From NCBI RefSeq assembly GCF_900129775.1, contig NZ_FQWV01000003.1, forward strand, positions 372,001 to 436,000: DNA of 64,000 nt, in the 5' to 3' direction. Positions 27,678-37,163 of the stretch are shown one piece after another. Under the pieces are notes generated by a model. It saw only the letters and a program-made list of their open reading frames with translations, ran no database searches and was not told the origin of the DNA. Both the position numbers and the translations under genes were made by a program. The first letter of the stretch is position 1, and each line of letters starts with the position of its first letter. The DNA is from Halobaculum gomorrense. Its GTDB lineage: Archaea > Halobacteriota > Halobacteria > Halobacteriales > Haloferacaceae.

Positions 27678-28619
27678 TTACGAGAGGGTCGTCCTGAGCC
27701 GACCGACGGCGTCGCCGGCAGCGACGCGGAGCGCGTGCCCCTCGACGAGCGCGAACCCACCGAGCACCAACGCGAAGCCGAGCGCGGCTCCCGGCGTCGG
27801 CACGTAGCCAAAGAGGGCGAACGCCAGCCCGGCGGCCGCCATCGGTTCGAGATAGCCGACCAGCGTGGTCCGCGTCGCACCCACCGAGTCCAGCAGGTGG
27901 AAATACAGGAGGAAGGCGATCACGCCGGGTCCGACGACGAGGAACGCGAGCGTCCCCAAGCCCGTGGCCGAGGCGGCCATTGCCTGCGGCTCGCCGAGCG
28001 CGCGGCTGCCGCCGTGGAGCAGCGCGGCGCCCGCGAGCATCCCCCAGCCTTGGAGCGCGGCCGCGGAGAGCGTCGTCGAGACCCGCCGCAATAGGAGCGT
28101 CCCGAGCGCAAACGCAACGGTCGCCCCGAACACGAGCAGCGCGCCGATCGCCGGGACGCCGGCCGCGGCGCCCGGGTTCGTCACGGCGACGACACCGAGG
28201 AACCCGGCCCCGACACCGACGTACTGGACGCCGCCGAGCTCCCCGCCGCCGAGGAATACGGGGGCCAACAGCGCCGTCACGACCGGCGAGAGGGCGACGA
28301 TCGCCGACGCGACGGCGCCGGGGACCGACCCCTGGCCGACGTACAACAGCGCGTGATGCCCGAAGATGACGAACACCGCGACGGTCGCGACGGCCGTGAG
28401 GTCGCCGCGGGTTCGGGGGAGCGCGGGCCCGCCCCGCACGGCAGCGATCGCGAGCACGAGCGCACCAGCGAGGTCGTACCTGATCGCCGCGAACAACAGC
28501 GGCGGCCACTCCGTCACGCCGACCTCGATGGCGACGAACGAGCCGCCCCACAGGGTCGCAAGGAGAACGAATAACACGCGGTCAGTTGGCGCGTCTCTCC
28601 AAATAGATCGAATATTCAT
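27678..28619 (-). CDS. EamA (DMT superfamily) transporter
   Basis: 313 residues with about ten membrane segments in two EamA repeats. The first repeat opens FVLLATLWGGSFVAIEVG and the second lies in FGATVAFALGTLLLRRV. ATG 28619 (MNIRSIW) was chosen over the longer frame at 28661 because the first membrane helix follows closely. These carriers export metabolites or amino acids. It is divergent from an Lrp/AsnC regulator, which is a common pairing for amino-acid exporters. Confidence 0.88.
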   Translation of the reverse strand: MNIRSIWRDAPTDRVLFVLLATLWGGSFVAIEVGVTEWPPLLFAAIRYDLAGALVLAIAAVRGGPALPRTRGDLTAVATVAVFVIFGHHALLYVGQGSVPGAVASAIVALSPVVTALLAPVFLGGGELGGVQYVGVGAGFLGVVAVTNPGAAAGVPAIGALLVFGATVAFALGTLLLRRVSTTLSAAALQGWGMLAGAALLHGGSRALGEPQAMAASATGLGTLAFLVVGPGVIAFLLYFHLLDSVGATRTTLVGYLEPMAAAGLAFALFGYVPTPGAALGFALVLGGFALVEGHALRVAAGDAVGRLRTTLS

Positions 28620-28710
28620 CGGTTCTAATTCCGAAGTGAGGCCTAAAGTTGATAAATACAACTACTCATTCGTAGTGTGTCGAGAGTTGTCTCTCACGAA
28701 CCCACACGAG

Positions 28711-28765
28711 ATTCGAACCAGAGTCGAACCAGAGTTGAATCGGAGTCGAACCGGAATCGACCGGT
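28711..28765. repeat. Five tandem 11-bp repeats between EamA and Lrp genes
   Basis: Five head-to-tail copies of an 11-base unit: ATTCGAACCAG, AGTCGAACCAG, AGTTGAATCGG, AGTCGAACCGG, AATCGACCGGT. The period equals about one turn of B-DNA, so all copies face the same side. They lie about 90 bases from each divergent gene, a suitable place for a cooperative DNA-binding protein such as Lrp. Confidence 0.6.
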
Positions 28766-28862
28766 GGGCTGTCCGTCCGAGCGACCGTCGAGCTCGGGAC
28801 CGTCGCGTCGGAGACTCGGTGAGAGCGGTTGGAACTATCTGCGGGGCGCCGGTAGGGCGGGT

Positions 28863-29348
28863 ATGGACGAACGCGATATTCGCATCCTCAAGGCGATCGC
28901 GGACCTGGGAACCGGCAGCCCCGAGCGGATCACCGAGGAGACGGGGATCCCCGTCTCGACCGTCCACTACCGGCTGAACAACCTCCGTGAGGCCGGAGTG
29001 ATCACCAACGACCTGTACGACCTGGATCTCGACGCACTCGGCCTGGGCGTGACGGTGCTCGTGGAGGTGCTCGCGGACTACGCGGGCGAACACGCCGACG
29101 TGGCGTCGACGATCACCGAGATCGAGGGGGTGACGACGCTGCTGTCGACGATGGGCGAGACGGACTTTGTCGCCGTCGCCCACCTCCCCGACGACAAGGC
29201 GGTCGGGCGGCTACTCCGCGAGTTCGAGCGGATCCCGGCCGTCGAGCGAACGAACTCCACGTACGTGATCGAGACGCTGTACGACGACGCGCGGGCGCTG
29301 TCGTCGTACTCCGTGGAGTCGCTCGTCAACGCGCTCGCCGACGAGTGA
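28863..29348 (+). CDS. Lrp/AsnC family transcriptional regulator
   Basis: 161 residues from ATG 28863 (MDERDIRILKAI). Residues 1-60 form an AsnC-type winged HTH (ERITEETGIPVSTVHYRLNN). The rest is an Lrp-like ligand-sensing domain with alternating strands and helices. It is divergent from the EamA transporter across a repeat-bearing promoter region and probably controls it and itself in response to an amino acid. Confidence 0.92.
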   Translation: MDERDIRILKAIADLGTGSPERITEETGIPVSTVHYRLNNLREAGVITNDLYDLDLDALGLGVTVLVEVLADYAGEHADVASTITEIEGVTTLLSTMGETDFVAVAHLPDDKAVGRLLREFERIPAVERTNSTYVIETLYDDARALSSYSVESLVNALADE

Positions 29349-29487
29349 ACGGTCACTCCGCACGGTCCCCCCATCACACCGCGCCACGATCACGCGGCGC
29401 TACCGCCGAACGGCGCCGCCTGCGCGCGGCGAACGGCCGGCCGTGAGGCACCACGGCGGCGACGGACGCAGAGCAAAACGCTCTTGT

Positions 29488-29501
29488 TTAGGCTGCCCTA
29501 A
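29488..29501 (+). promoter_or_regulatory. Iron box TTAGG-CTGC-CCTAA
   Basis: A perfect TTAGG-N4-CCTAA palindrome ends 11 bases before ATG 29513, over the expected transcription start. The form fits the operator of haloarchaeal DtxR-family iron regulators (SirR/Idr type). A second copy lies before the iron transporter operon. Confidence 0.65.
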
Positions 29502-29512
29502 TACGGCTCCGA

Positions 29513-30076
29513 ATGGAGCTGTCACGCCGCGACGCCCTCGCCGCGCTGTCGGCCGCAGGCGTCGGTTCGATCGCCGGCTGTGCCGCGCCGACGGCGACCG
29601 GTCCCGACGGTGGCGAGTCGGCGGGAGGCGGGCGGGCGTCGGAGACGGCCTCCGTCGTCGGGGACCACGAACTGGAGACGCTCGTGGCCGTCGCGGAGGT
29701 CGTCTACCCCTCGGCGGTGTCGGGCGTCGACGACTTCGTGCGGACGTACACCGGCGGGCGCGTCGACGGAGCCGGTGACTACGCCGCCGGGGTCGCCGAC
29801 GCGGTTGCAGTCCTCGACGACTACGCGACGGAGCTCTACGGGGGAGAGTACGCCACCCGCTCGCGCGAGGACCGCGCCGACGCGCTCGACTACATGAGCG
29901 TCGACGCCGTCGACCCCGACCCCGACGGCACCGACGCCCAGCGGGTCCGCCACTACGTCGTGAACGAGCTGCTGTACGCCCTCTACACCTCACCGACCGG
30001 CGCGTCCCTCGCCGGGCTGGAGAATCCCCCGGGGCACCCGGGCGGAACCGAGTCCTACCGGACGGGGCCCGAGTGA
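29513..30076 (+). CDS. Gluconate 2-dehydrogenase subunit 3 family protein (Tat-exported)
   Basis: 187 residues. It has a Tat signal (ELSRRDALAALSAAG) and a lipobox-like AGCA. The mature part matches the small gamma subunit of membrane FAD dehydrogenases (LETLVAVAEVVYPSAVSGVD, VVNELLYALYTSPTG). This subunit escorts the flavoprotein for Tat export and stabilises it. Its stop overlaps the GMC oxidoreductase start (TGATG). An iron box lies just upstream. Confidence 0.88.
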   Translation: MELSRRDALAALSAAGVGSIAGCAAPTATGPDGGESAGGGRASETASVVGDHELETLVAVAEVVYPSAVSGVDDFVRTYTGGRVDGAGDYAAGVADAVAVLDDYATELYGGEYATRSREDRADALDYMSVDAVDPDPDGTDAQRVRHYVVNELLYALYTSPTGASLAGLENPPGHPGGTESYRTGPE

Positions 30077-31674
30077 TGAGCGGCGGCATCGACAGAACGC
30101 CGTCGCCGCGGGCGGACGTGTGCATCGTCGGCGCCGGGCCGGCGGGCGCGCTCGTGGCCGCGGCGCTGTCGTCGGCCGGGTACGACGTGGTCGTGCTCGA
30201 CGCCGGCCCGCGGTTCGACCCCGAAGATCGGAACGATCGGATGGAGCGCTACCTCCGGCCCGGGATCGACGCGCCGGTGTGGGACACCGACCCCGAGCGC
30301 GACGCCTACACCAGCAGCGGCGACCGGTACTACCCCCTGAACGCCGCGCGGGTGAAGGGGATCGGCGGGAGCACGCTCCACTGGCAGGGGATGGTGATGC
30401 GGCTGCACGAGCAGGACTTCGCGCTCGCGTCGGCGACGGGCATGGCCGACGACTGGCCGCTCGACTACGACGACCTCCGGCCTTACTACGCCGCCGCCGA
30501 GGAGGAGCTGTCCGTCTCGGGCGCCTCGGACAACCCCTTCGCGCCGCCGCGGGAGCAGCCGCACCCGCTGCCGGCGTTCCCCCCGTCGTACTCGGACTCG
30601 CTGTTCGCAGAGGCGTGCGAGGCAGTCGGGCTCACGACCCACTCGGTGCCGAACGCGCGCAACTCCGAGCCGGCCGACGGGGCGAGCGCCTGCGTCGGGT
30701 ACGGCACCTGCAAGCCCGTCTGTCCGTCCGGCGCGAAGTACGACGCGACCCGCCACGTCGACGCCGCGGAGGCGAACGGCGCGCGCGTCGTCGATCGGGC
30801 ACCGGTCCAGCGGCTGGAGCACGACGCCGACGGCGACCGCGTCACCGCGGCGGTGTACGCGACGCCGGATGACACCGAGCACCGGCAGGCGGCCCGCGAG
30901 TTCGTCGTCGCCGCCGGCGGCGTGGAGACGCCGCGCCTGCTGCTGCTCTCGGAGAGCGAGGCGTATCCGAACGGCCTCGCGAACTCCTCGGGGCTCGTGG
31001 GTCGGTACTTCATGGATCACCTGTTCGCGGGGATGGGCGGCACGCTCGACGAGCCGACGCGCCAGAAGCACGTGGGCTTCAACACGACCGAGAGCCACCA
31101 GTTCTACAACCGGCCGGACGACTCCCGGACCGCGATCAAGCTGGAGTTCCTCAACTACGCGGGGCCGGCGCCCGCGGACATCGCGTTGACCGCAGACAGC
31201 TTCGGCGACGAGCTGTTGGCCGAGATCCGCGACGGCTACGGCCGACACATCGCGATGGGCGCGCTGGTCGAGCAGTTGCCGCGAAAGGAGAACCGGATCC
31301 GGCTGGACCCCTCCCGGACCGACGACCACGAGAACCCGGTGCCGGACGTGGTGTGGAGCCTCGACGACACGACGCGACGGACCATCGAGCGCGCCAACGA
31401 GATCCAGCGGGCGGTGCTCGCGGAGTTGGGGGTCGACATCGGCTGGACGGTCGGCCCCGAGAACACGGGACCCGCGTACCACCACATGGGGACGACTCGG
31501 ATGGGAACCGACCCCGCCGAGAGCGTCGTGGACCCGCAGTTGCGGACCCACGATCTCGCAAACCTCACGCTCGCGGGTAGTTCCGTGTTCGTGACGGGCG
31601 GCGCGATGAACCCGACGCTCACGATCGCCGCGCTGTCGCTGAAGGCGGCCGACCACGTCGAGGAGCGACTGTGA
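30076..31674 (+). CDS. GMC-family FAD-dependent dehydrogenase
   Basis: 532 residues. The dinucleotide-binding motif is CIVGAGPAGALVAAALSSAG at the N-terminus. GIGGSTLHWQGMV is the second FAD contact, and the C-terminal GAMNPTLTIAALSLKAAD matches the GMC_oxred_C end with its catalytic His in YHHMGTTRMG. A Cys group CVGYGTCKPVCPSGAKYD lies near residue 210. It would oxidise a sugar or alcohol outside or at the membrane with the small subunit upstream; no cytochrome c subunit follows. The start is ATG 30076 or the GTG three bases earlier. Confidence 0.92.
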   Translation: MSGGIDRTPSPRADVCIVGAGPAGALVAAALSSAGYDVVVLDAGPRFDPEDRNDRMERYLRPGIDAPVWDTDPERDAYTSSGDRYYPLNAARVKGIGGSTLHWQGMVMRLHEQDFALASATGMADDWPLDYDDLRPYYAAAEEELSVSGASDNPFAPPREQPHPLPAFPPSYSDSLFAEACEAVGLTTHSVPNARNSEPADGASACVGYGTCKPVCPSGAKYDATRHVDAAEANGARVVDRAPVQRLEHDADGDRVTAAVYATPDDTEHRQAAREFVVAAGGVETPRLLLLSESEAYPNGLANSSGLVGRYFMDHLFAGMGGTLDEPTRQKHVGFNTTESHQFYNRPDDSRTAIKLEFLNYAGPAPADIALTADSFGDELLAEIRDGYGRHIAMGALVEQLPRKENRIRLDPSRTDDHENPVPDVVWSLDDTTRRTIERANEIQRAVLAELGVDIGWTVGPENTGPAYHHMGTTRMGTDPAESVVDPQLRTHDLANLTLAGSSVFVTGGAMNPTLTIAALSLKAADHVEERL

Positions 31675-31735
31675 CTTCGTCCCGCCCCACCGATCCGACG
31701 CCCCCGATTTTGGCCGCCCGAAATATCGACACCCT

Positions 31736-31749
31736 TTAGGTCGGCCTAA
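31736..31749 (+). promoter_or_regulatory. Iron box TTAGG-TCGG-CCTAA
   Basis: Perfect palindrome ending 17 bases before ATG 31767. It heads the five-gene operon that includes the iron ABC transporter, which supports reading TTAGG-N4-CCTAA as an iron-responsive operator. Confidence 0.7.
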
Positions 31750-31766
31750 TTGATAGATGAGAACGA

Positions 31767-32948
31767 ATGAGTGCACCGCAGGACATCTGTGTCGTCATCC
31801 CGACGATTCGGGAGTACGAGTGCGTTCGCGAGTACGTCGCGAACGCACGGAAGCACGGCTTCGACACCGACCGGCTGTTCTTCGTCCTCGTCACCGAGGA
31901 CTTCTGTGACACCGACGCGATGGAGACCATGCTCGACGAGGAGGGCGTCGACGGCGCGGTCTTCGACGGCACCGCCCGCGAGGCGTGGTTCGCCGAGCAC
32001 GACGCCGCGGAGTTCTCGCACCTGATCCCCGCCGCGAGCCACGCGCAGACCTCGTTCGGGCTGCTGTACCTGTGGGCCCACGATCGCTTCGAGTACGGCG
32101 TCTTCATCGACGACGACACGCTCCCGCACCCCGAGGAAGACTTCTTCGGGACGCACATGCGCAACCTCGCGCACGAGGGCGAGATCGAATCCGTCCGCTC
32201 GGACGAGTCGTGGGTGAACGTCCTCTACCAGTCGGACACCGACCTGTACCCCCGCGGCTACCCGTACGCCGCGATGGACGAGACCGTCGAGACCGACACC
32301 AAGCACGTCGATGAGGTCGTCGCCTCCCAGGGGCTGTGGACGAACGTCCCCGACCTCGACGCCGTTCGCATCCTCATGGACGGCGACCTGCAGGGACAGG
32401 CGCAGACCCTGACCGAGGCGTCGGACTTCGAGCGCGACTTCGTCGCCGCGTCGGGGCAGTACCTCACGGTCTGCTCGATGAACCTCGCGTTCCGCCGCGA
32501 GGTCGTGCCCGCGTTCTACCAGCTCCCGATGGACGACAACGAGTGGGAGGTGGGCCGCTTCGACGACATCTGGTCCGGGCTCTTCCTCAAGCGCGCCGCC
32601 GACGTGCTCGGCAAGCAGGTGTACAACGGCGGCCCGCTGTGCGAGCACAACAAGGCGCCCCGGTCGACGTTCGACGACCTCGCTAACGAGGTGGCGGGGC
32701 TGGAGCTGAACGAGCACGTCTGGGAGGTGCTCGACGGGGTCGCCGCCGACGCCGACTCCTTCGAGGCCGCGTTCGCGGAGATGGCCGAGGCGCTCGCGGA
32801 GGGCGACTTCGACGCATGGAACAACGGCGCGTTCCTCAACCACTGTGGCGAGTACATGCGCGACTGGCTCGACTGCCTCGACCGCGTCGAGGGCGCGGGG
32901 ACGCGCGCGGCCGCCGCGGACGCCGCGGAGGTACCGGCCGATGACTGA
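31767..32948 (+). CDS. Reversibly glycosylated polypeptide/alpha-1,4-glucan-protein synthase-like protein
   Basis: 393 residues. The opening DICVVIPTIREYECVREYV and the GVFIDDDTLPHPEEDFF element with its acidic triad match the RGP (UDP-arabinopyranose mutase/glucan-protein synthase) family, a GT-A-like fold. GPLCEHNKAPRS is conserved in the second half. It acts on a nucleotide sugar or in self-glycosylation; the substrate is unknown. It is the first gene behind an iron box and overlaps the iron-binding-protein gene by 8 bases, an unusual partner for an importer. Confidence 0.75.
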   Translation: MSAPQDICVVIPTIREYECVREYVANARKHGFDTDRLFFVLVTEDFCDTDAMETMLDEEGVDGAVFDGTAREAWFAEHDAAEFSHLIPAASHAQTSFGLLYLWAHDRFEYGVFIDDDTLPHPEEDFFGTHMRNLAHEGEIESVRSDESWVNVLYQSDTDLYPRGYPYAAMDETVETDTKHVDEVVASQGLWTNVPDLDAVRILMDGDLQGQAQTLTEASDFERDFVAASGQYLTVCSMNLAFRREVVPAFYQLPMDDNEWEVGRFDDIWSGLFLKRAADVLGKQVYNGGPLCEHNKAPRSTFDDLANEVAGLELNEHVWEVLDGVAADADSFEAAFAEMAEALAEGDFDAWNNGAFLNHCGEYMRDWLDCLDRVEGAGTRAAAADAAEVPADD

Positions 32949-34191
32949 CGACGCAGGGAACGACAGGATGGCAGACAACACCAACATGACACACGACGAC
33001 GACACGACGACGGGACGGCGGACGTATCGGCGACGGAAGGTGCTCGCGGGACTCGGCGCGGCCGGGATCGCTGGGCTCGCCGGGTGCGGCTCCAACGGCG
33101 AGAACGCGACTGCCGAGCCGTCGAGCGACGGCGGCACCGCCACCGAGACGAGCGGGAGCGAGGCCGTCGACGAAGCGTTCATCGAGGAGTTCCGCGGGTC
33201 GGGAGCGCTGGCGCAGAACCGCGACATCGGGGGAACGTCCATCGCAGAACTACCGAACCTCTCGGGGGATCTCACGATCTACCTCGGCGGCGGCGAGGGC
33301 GGCCTCTACCGCGACCTCATCGCTCGGTTCGAAAACATCTATCCCGACTTCTCGGCGCAGATACGCGCTTCCGGGACTGCCGACGCCGCGAACACGCTGA
33401 TCAACGAGGGACCGGCGACGCCTGCGGACGTGTTCTGGTCGGTCGACGCCGGGTCGCTCGCCGCGGTCGCACAGCGGGGGCTCACCGCGACGCTTCCGTC
33501 GGCGGTGACCGAGCCGGTGCCGCTGGAGTTCCACCCGGAGGACCTGTGGGTCGGGATCGCCGGCCGGGCCCGCTCAGTGCCGTACAACACCGACGTTCTC
33601 ACCGCCGAGGAGGTGCCCGAGAAGGTCATGGAGTTCCCGAATGCCGACGCGCTGAGCGGCCCGATGGGATGGGCACCCACCTACGGCGCGTTCCAGGCGT
33701 TCGTCACCGCGATGCGGGTGCTCTCCGGCGAGCAAGCCACTCGAGAGTGGCTCAACGGCATGCAGGAATCGAACGTCACCCAGTACTCCAACGAGTTCCT
33801 CGTCTCGAACGCGGTCGCGGACGGTGCACTCGACGCCGGCTTCGCGAACCACTACTACGCGCTCCGCGTGAAGGCCGCTCGGCCGAACGCGCCGATCGAC
33901 CTCGCGTTCACGAGCGACGACGCCGGCGCGCTGATCAACGCCGCGGGCGCGGAAGTCATGCAGGCGAGCCAGAACAAGCAGCTCGGGTTCACGTTCATTC
34001 GACACCTGCTGTCGGCCGAGGCACAGGAGTTCTTCGCCACCCGGACGTACGCGTACCCGATGGTTCCGGGCGTGCCCCCGGTCGGCGGGCTGCCGACCAT
34101 CGACGAACTGAACCCGCCGAGCTTCGATCTGACGAAGCTCTCGAACCTCGAACCGACTCTCCGACTCATGCGGGAGACGGGAGTCCTCTAA
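32941..34191 (+). CDS. Iron(III) ABC transporter substrate-binding lipoprotein (FbpA type)
   Basis: 416 residues from ATG 32941; starts at 32968 and 32986 are also possible. A Tat signal (TYRRRKVLAGLGAAG) and lipobox (GLAGC) follow a polar leader. The mature domain is a type 2 binding protein (LTIYLGGGEGGLYRDLI, GYARSVPYNTDV-like AGRARSVPYNTDVL) close to FbpA/thiamine binders. Iron as ligand rests on the family and on the iron box before the operon. Next gene is the double permease. Confidence 0.85.
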   Translation: MTDDAGNDRMADNTNMTHDDDTTTGRRTYRRRKVLAGLGAAGIAGLAGCGSNGENATAEPSSDGGTATETSGSEAVDEAFIEEFRGSGALAQNRDIGGTSIAELPNLSGDLTIYLGGGEGGLYRDLIARFENIYPDFSAQIRASGTADAANTLINEGPATPADVFWSVDAGSLAAVAQRGLTATLPSAVTEPVPLEFHPEDLWVGIAGRARSVPYNTDVLTAEEVPEKVMEFPNADALSGPMGWAPTYGAFQAFVTAMRVLSGEQATREWLNGMQESNVTQYSNEFLVSNAVADGALDAGFANHYYALRVKAARPNAPIDLAFTSDDAGALINAAGAEVMQASQNKQLGFTFIRHLLSAEAQEFFATRTYAYPMVPGVPPVGGLPTIDELNPPSFDLTKLSNLEPTLRLMRETGVL

Positions 34192-34216
34192 GACGAATGT
34201 GTGACGGAGGACGGTC

Positions 34217-35911
34217 GTGAGCGCCGACTCGAGCGAGCCGAATCCGGTGGGAACCGCGAGTGACGGCCAGTTCGGCCGCCTGCGGGAGCGACTCACGGGG
34301 GATGCGGGCCGCGAGCAGCCGGACACGGCGCTGGTCGTCCTCGCGGCCGCCGTCGCAACCGCGGTGCTGTCGCCGGTCGTCTGGCTCGGGTGGCGCGCCT
34401 CCCGGCTCGGCATCGGGGAGGCGATCCGACTGGCCGCCTCCGACACCGCCGTCGACGTGCTGGCGAACAGCCTCGTGCTCGTTGGCGTCGTCACCGCCGC
34501 CTCCGTCGCGCTCGGGGTGCCGCTTGCCGTCGTGACCGTTCAGACGGATCTCCCCTTTCGCCGACTGTGGACGGTCCTCGCGGCGCTTCCGCTGGTCGTA
34601 CCGAGTTACATCGGCGCGTTCGCGTACGTCTCGGCGTTCGGCCCCAGCGGCGTGCTCCCGGACCTACTGACTCAGTACGGCCTGGGGTTCGTGACTCCGT
34701 ATCTCCCGACGGTGTACGGTCTCGGCGGGACGGCGCTCGTCTTGACGCTGTTCACGTACCCGTACGTGTTTCTCACGACGCGCGCCTCGCTGCTGTCGTT
34801 CGACACGACGCAGTTGGAGGCGGCGCGCACGCTGAACCACAGCTACCCGCGGGCGTTCCGGCGAGTGATCCTCCCGCAGATCGCGCCCGGCGTCACCGCC
34901 GGCGCGCTGCTGGTCGCGTTGTACACACTCTCGGATTTCGGGACGCCCGCGATCATGCGGTACGACGTGTTCACACGGGTTATTTACGTCGAGCTGAACG
35001 CGTTCGGCCAGTCGCGCGCGACGCTCCTCTCGCTGCAGTTGCTCGCGGTGACGGCCGTGATCCTCGCGCTGGAGTCGCGGGTGAGCGCCGACACCTCATC
35101 GGGGTACGGCTCGCCGGCCTCGGCCTCGCCGGTCGTCTCGCTGGGTCGGTTCCGGTGGGTCGTGACGCTGCTCCCGGCGGGAGTGAGCCTGTTCACGCTC
35201 GCGTTTCCGGTGGGCATCCTGACGATGTGGCTGGTGCGGTCGGGGCCGGGCTACTCTGGGGGCGGGCTTGCGTTCGAGCCGGCGTTCGCGCTCAATTCCG
35301 CGTACGCCGCGGCGCTCGCAGCCGGCGTGACGGTCCTGTTTGCGCTTCCGGTGGCGCTGTACGCCGGCCGGTCGAATTCACTTCTCGCACGGGCGGTCGA
35401 GCGGTCGACGTACATCGGCTACGCGATGCCTGGGGTCGTGCTCGGGCTGGCGCTCGTCTTCTTCGCGAGCCAGTGGTTGACTCAGGCAGTCGGCGTCGGC
35501 GTCGCGCGGGCGGTGTACCAGTCGTTGCCCCTGCTCGTGTTCGCGTACGTCGTTCGCTTCCTTCCGCAGGCCGTCGGGGCGACCCGTTCGTCGGTCGCCG
35601 GAATCGACCGCGACCTCGTCGGCGCGGCGCGACTGCTCGGGGAGACGCCCTCGGGCGCGTTCCGGCGCGTGACGCTGCCGCTCATCTCGCCTGGACTGCT
35701 CGCGGGGGCGGCGCTCGTGTTCCTCACGACGATGAAGGAGCTGGACACGACGCTCATCCTCCATCCGACAGGGTTTACAACGATAGTGACCTACATCTGG
35801 CGTGTTCAAGAGGCCGGATACTACGGTCGCGCCGCGCTGCCGGCGCTCGTGTTAGTGGCCGTCTCCGGCCTCTCGATGGTGCCGCTGCTCAAGGGTTCAG
35901 ACGATGCGTGA
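34217..35911 (+). CDS. Iron ABC transporter permease (FbpB type, duplicated)
   Basis: 564 residues from GTG 34217. About twelve membrane segments form two fused permease halves. Each half has an EAA-type cytoplasmic loop: EAARTLNHSYPRAFRRVILP in the first and GAARLLGETPSGAFRRVTLP in the second. This fused layout is normal for FbpB/SfuB. It overlaps the ATPase gene by 8 bases. Confidence 0.92.
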   Translation: MSADSSEPNPVGTASDGQFGRLRERLTGDAGREQPDTALVVLAAAVATAVLSPVVWLGWRASRLGIGEAIRLAASDTAVDVLANSLVLVGVVTAASVALGVPLAVVTVQTDLPFRRLWTVLAALPLVVPSYIGAFAYVSAFGPSGVLPDLLTQYGLGFVTPYLPTVYGLGGTALVLTLFTYPYVFLTTRASLLSFDTTQLEAARTLNHSYPRAFRRVILPQIAPGVTAGALLVALYTLSDFGTPAIMRYDVFTRVIYVELNAFGQSRATLLSLQLLAVTAVILALESRVSADTSSGYGSPASASPVVSLGRFRWVVTLLPAGVSLFTLAFPVGILTMWLVRSGPGYSGGGLAFEPAFALNSAYAAALAAGVTVLFALPVALYAGRSNSLLARAVERSTYIGYAMPGVVLGLALVFFASQWLTQAVGVGVARAVYQSLPLLVFAYVVRFLPQAVGATRSSVAGIDRDLVGAARLLGETPSGAFRRVTLPLISPGLLAGAALVFLTTMKELDTTLILHPTGFTTIVTYIWRVQEAGYYGRAALPALVLVAVSGLSMVPLLKGSDDA

Positions 35912-37163
35912 CGACACACCTCGAACGGACTGCGACGCCGACCGGCCCCAGCGAGGCGACGCGACCGACGGCGACGACGCGGCGACCGACGGGGGGGCGA
36001 CCGTCGGCGCGTCCGGCGACGGAGCGTCGGCCTCGCGGTCGGACCCCGGATCGGTCGGCGACCGCGCCGACGACGCGGTCGATGGCGTGAGCGACCGGCG
36101 AGGCGATCCCGTCTTGGAGCTGGACGGCGTGATCAAGCGCTACGGCTCGGAGACGGCTGTCTCCGGAATGGAACTCACCGTCCACGAGGGCGAACTCGTC
36201 ACCCTGCTCGGCCCCTCCGGGTGCGGCAAGACGACGACGCTGCGCATGATCGCCGGCCTCGAAACGCCCACCGACGGCACCATCGCCGTCGGGGGCGATG
36301 TCGTCGCCGGGCACGGCGCGGTGCGACCCCCCGAGGAGCGCGACGTGGGGCTGGTTTTTCAGGAGTTCGCGCTGTTCCCGCACCTCACGGTCGCCGAGAA
36401 CGTCGCGTTCGGGCTCGATGACCCCGACTCCGCGGCGGCGGACTCGCGGGTGGCGGAGCTGTTGGAGTTGGTCGGGCTCGACGACTACGGCGACCGGTCG
36501 GTGACGGACCTGTCGGGCGGGCAGCGCCAGCGCGTCGCGCTCGCGCGGTCGCTGGCGCCGGAGCCGGACGTGCTCTTACTCGACGAGCCGTTCTCGAACC
36601 TCGACGTGAGCCTCCGCGTGCGGATGCGCGAGGAGGTGAAGCGGATCCTCGACGAGGCGGGCGTCACGGCCGTCTCCGTCACCCACGACCAGGAGGAGGC
36701 GCTGTCGATCTCCGACCGCGTCGCCGTCATCAACGACGGGCACGTCGAGCAGGTCGGCGCCCCCGGCGAGGTGTTCGAGCACCCGACCTCGCGGTTCGTC
36801 GCCTCCTTCCTCGGACAGGCGAGCTTCCTCCCCGCGCGAGTCGGCGAACGCGACATCGAGACGAGCGTCGGCTCGTACGACCGCGACCTGTTGAACGGGC
36901 TGGGCGACGGCTACGTCGGCAGCCACGTCGACGTGCTCGTGCGCCCGGACGACCTCCGCGCCACCCCGGTCCCCGCGGGCGACGCCGACGGCGAGGTGAT
37001 CCGCCGACAGTACACCGGCCCCTCGTTCGTGTACCACGTGAAGCTCAACGACGGTACCGTCCTCCGGTGTCTCCACAACCACACCGAGGAGTTCGACGTT
37101 GGCGAACCGGTCGCGGTGACGCTCGTCGCCGACCACGCGCTCGCGTGGTACCCCGCACAGTAG
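35904..37163 (+). CDS. Iron ABC transporter ATPase (FbpC type)
   Basis: 419 residues. An Asp/Gly-rich leader of about 70 residues precedes the ATPase domain: Walker A GPSGCGKTTT, signature LSGGQRQRVALARSL, Walker B LLLDEPFSNLD and switch His in VTHDQEE. A C-terminal TOBE-like domain (VDVLVRPDDLRATPV) suggests allosteric control. It ends one base before the ATG of the glycosyltransferase gene. Confidence 0.93.
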   Translation: MRDDTPRTDCDADRPQRGDATDGDDAATDGGATVGASGDGASASRSDPGSVGDRADDAVDGVSDRRGDPVLELDGVIKRYGSETAVSGMELTVHEGELVTLLGPSGCGKTTTLRMIAGLETPTDGTIAVGGDVVAGHGAVRPPEERDVGLVFQEFALFPHLTVAENVAFGLDDPDSAAADSRVAELLELVGLDDYGDRSVTDLSGGQRQRVALARSLAPEPDVLLLDEPFSNLDVSLRVRMREEVKRILDEAGVTAVSVTHDQEEALSISDRVAVINDGHVEQVGAPGEVFEHPTSRFVASFLGQASFLPARVGERDIETSVGSYDRDLLNGLGDGYVGSHVDVLVRPDDLRATPVPAGDADGEVIRRQYTGPSFVYHVKLNDGTVLRCLHNHTEEFDVGEPVAVTLVADHALAWYPAQ

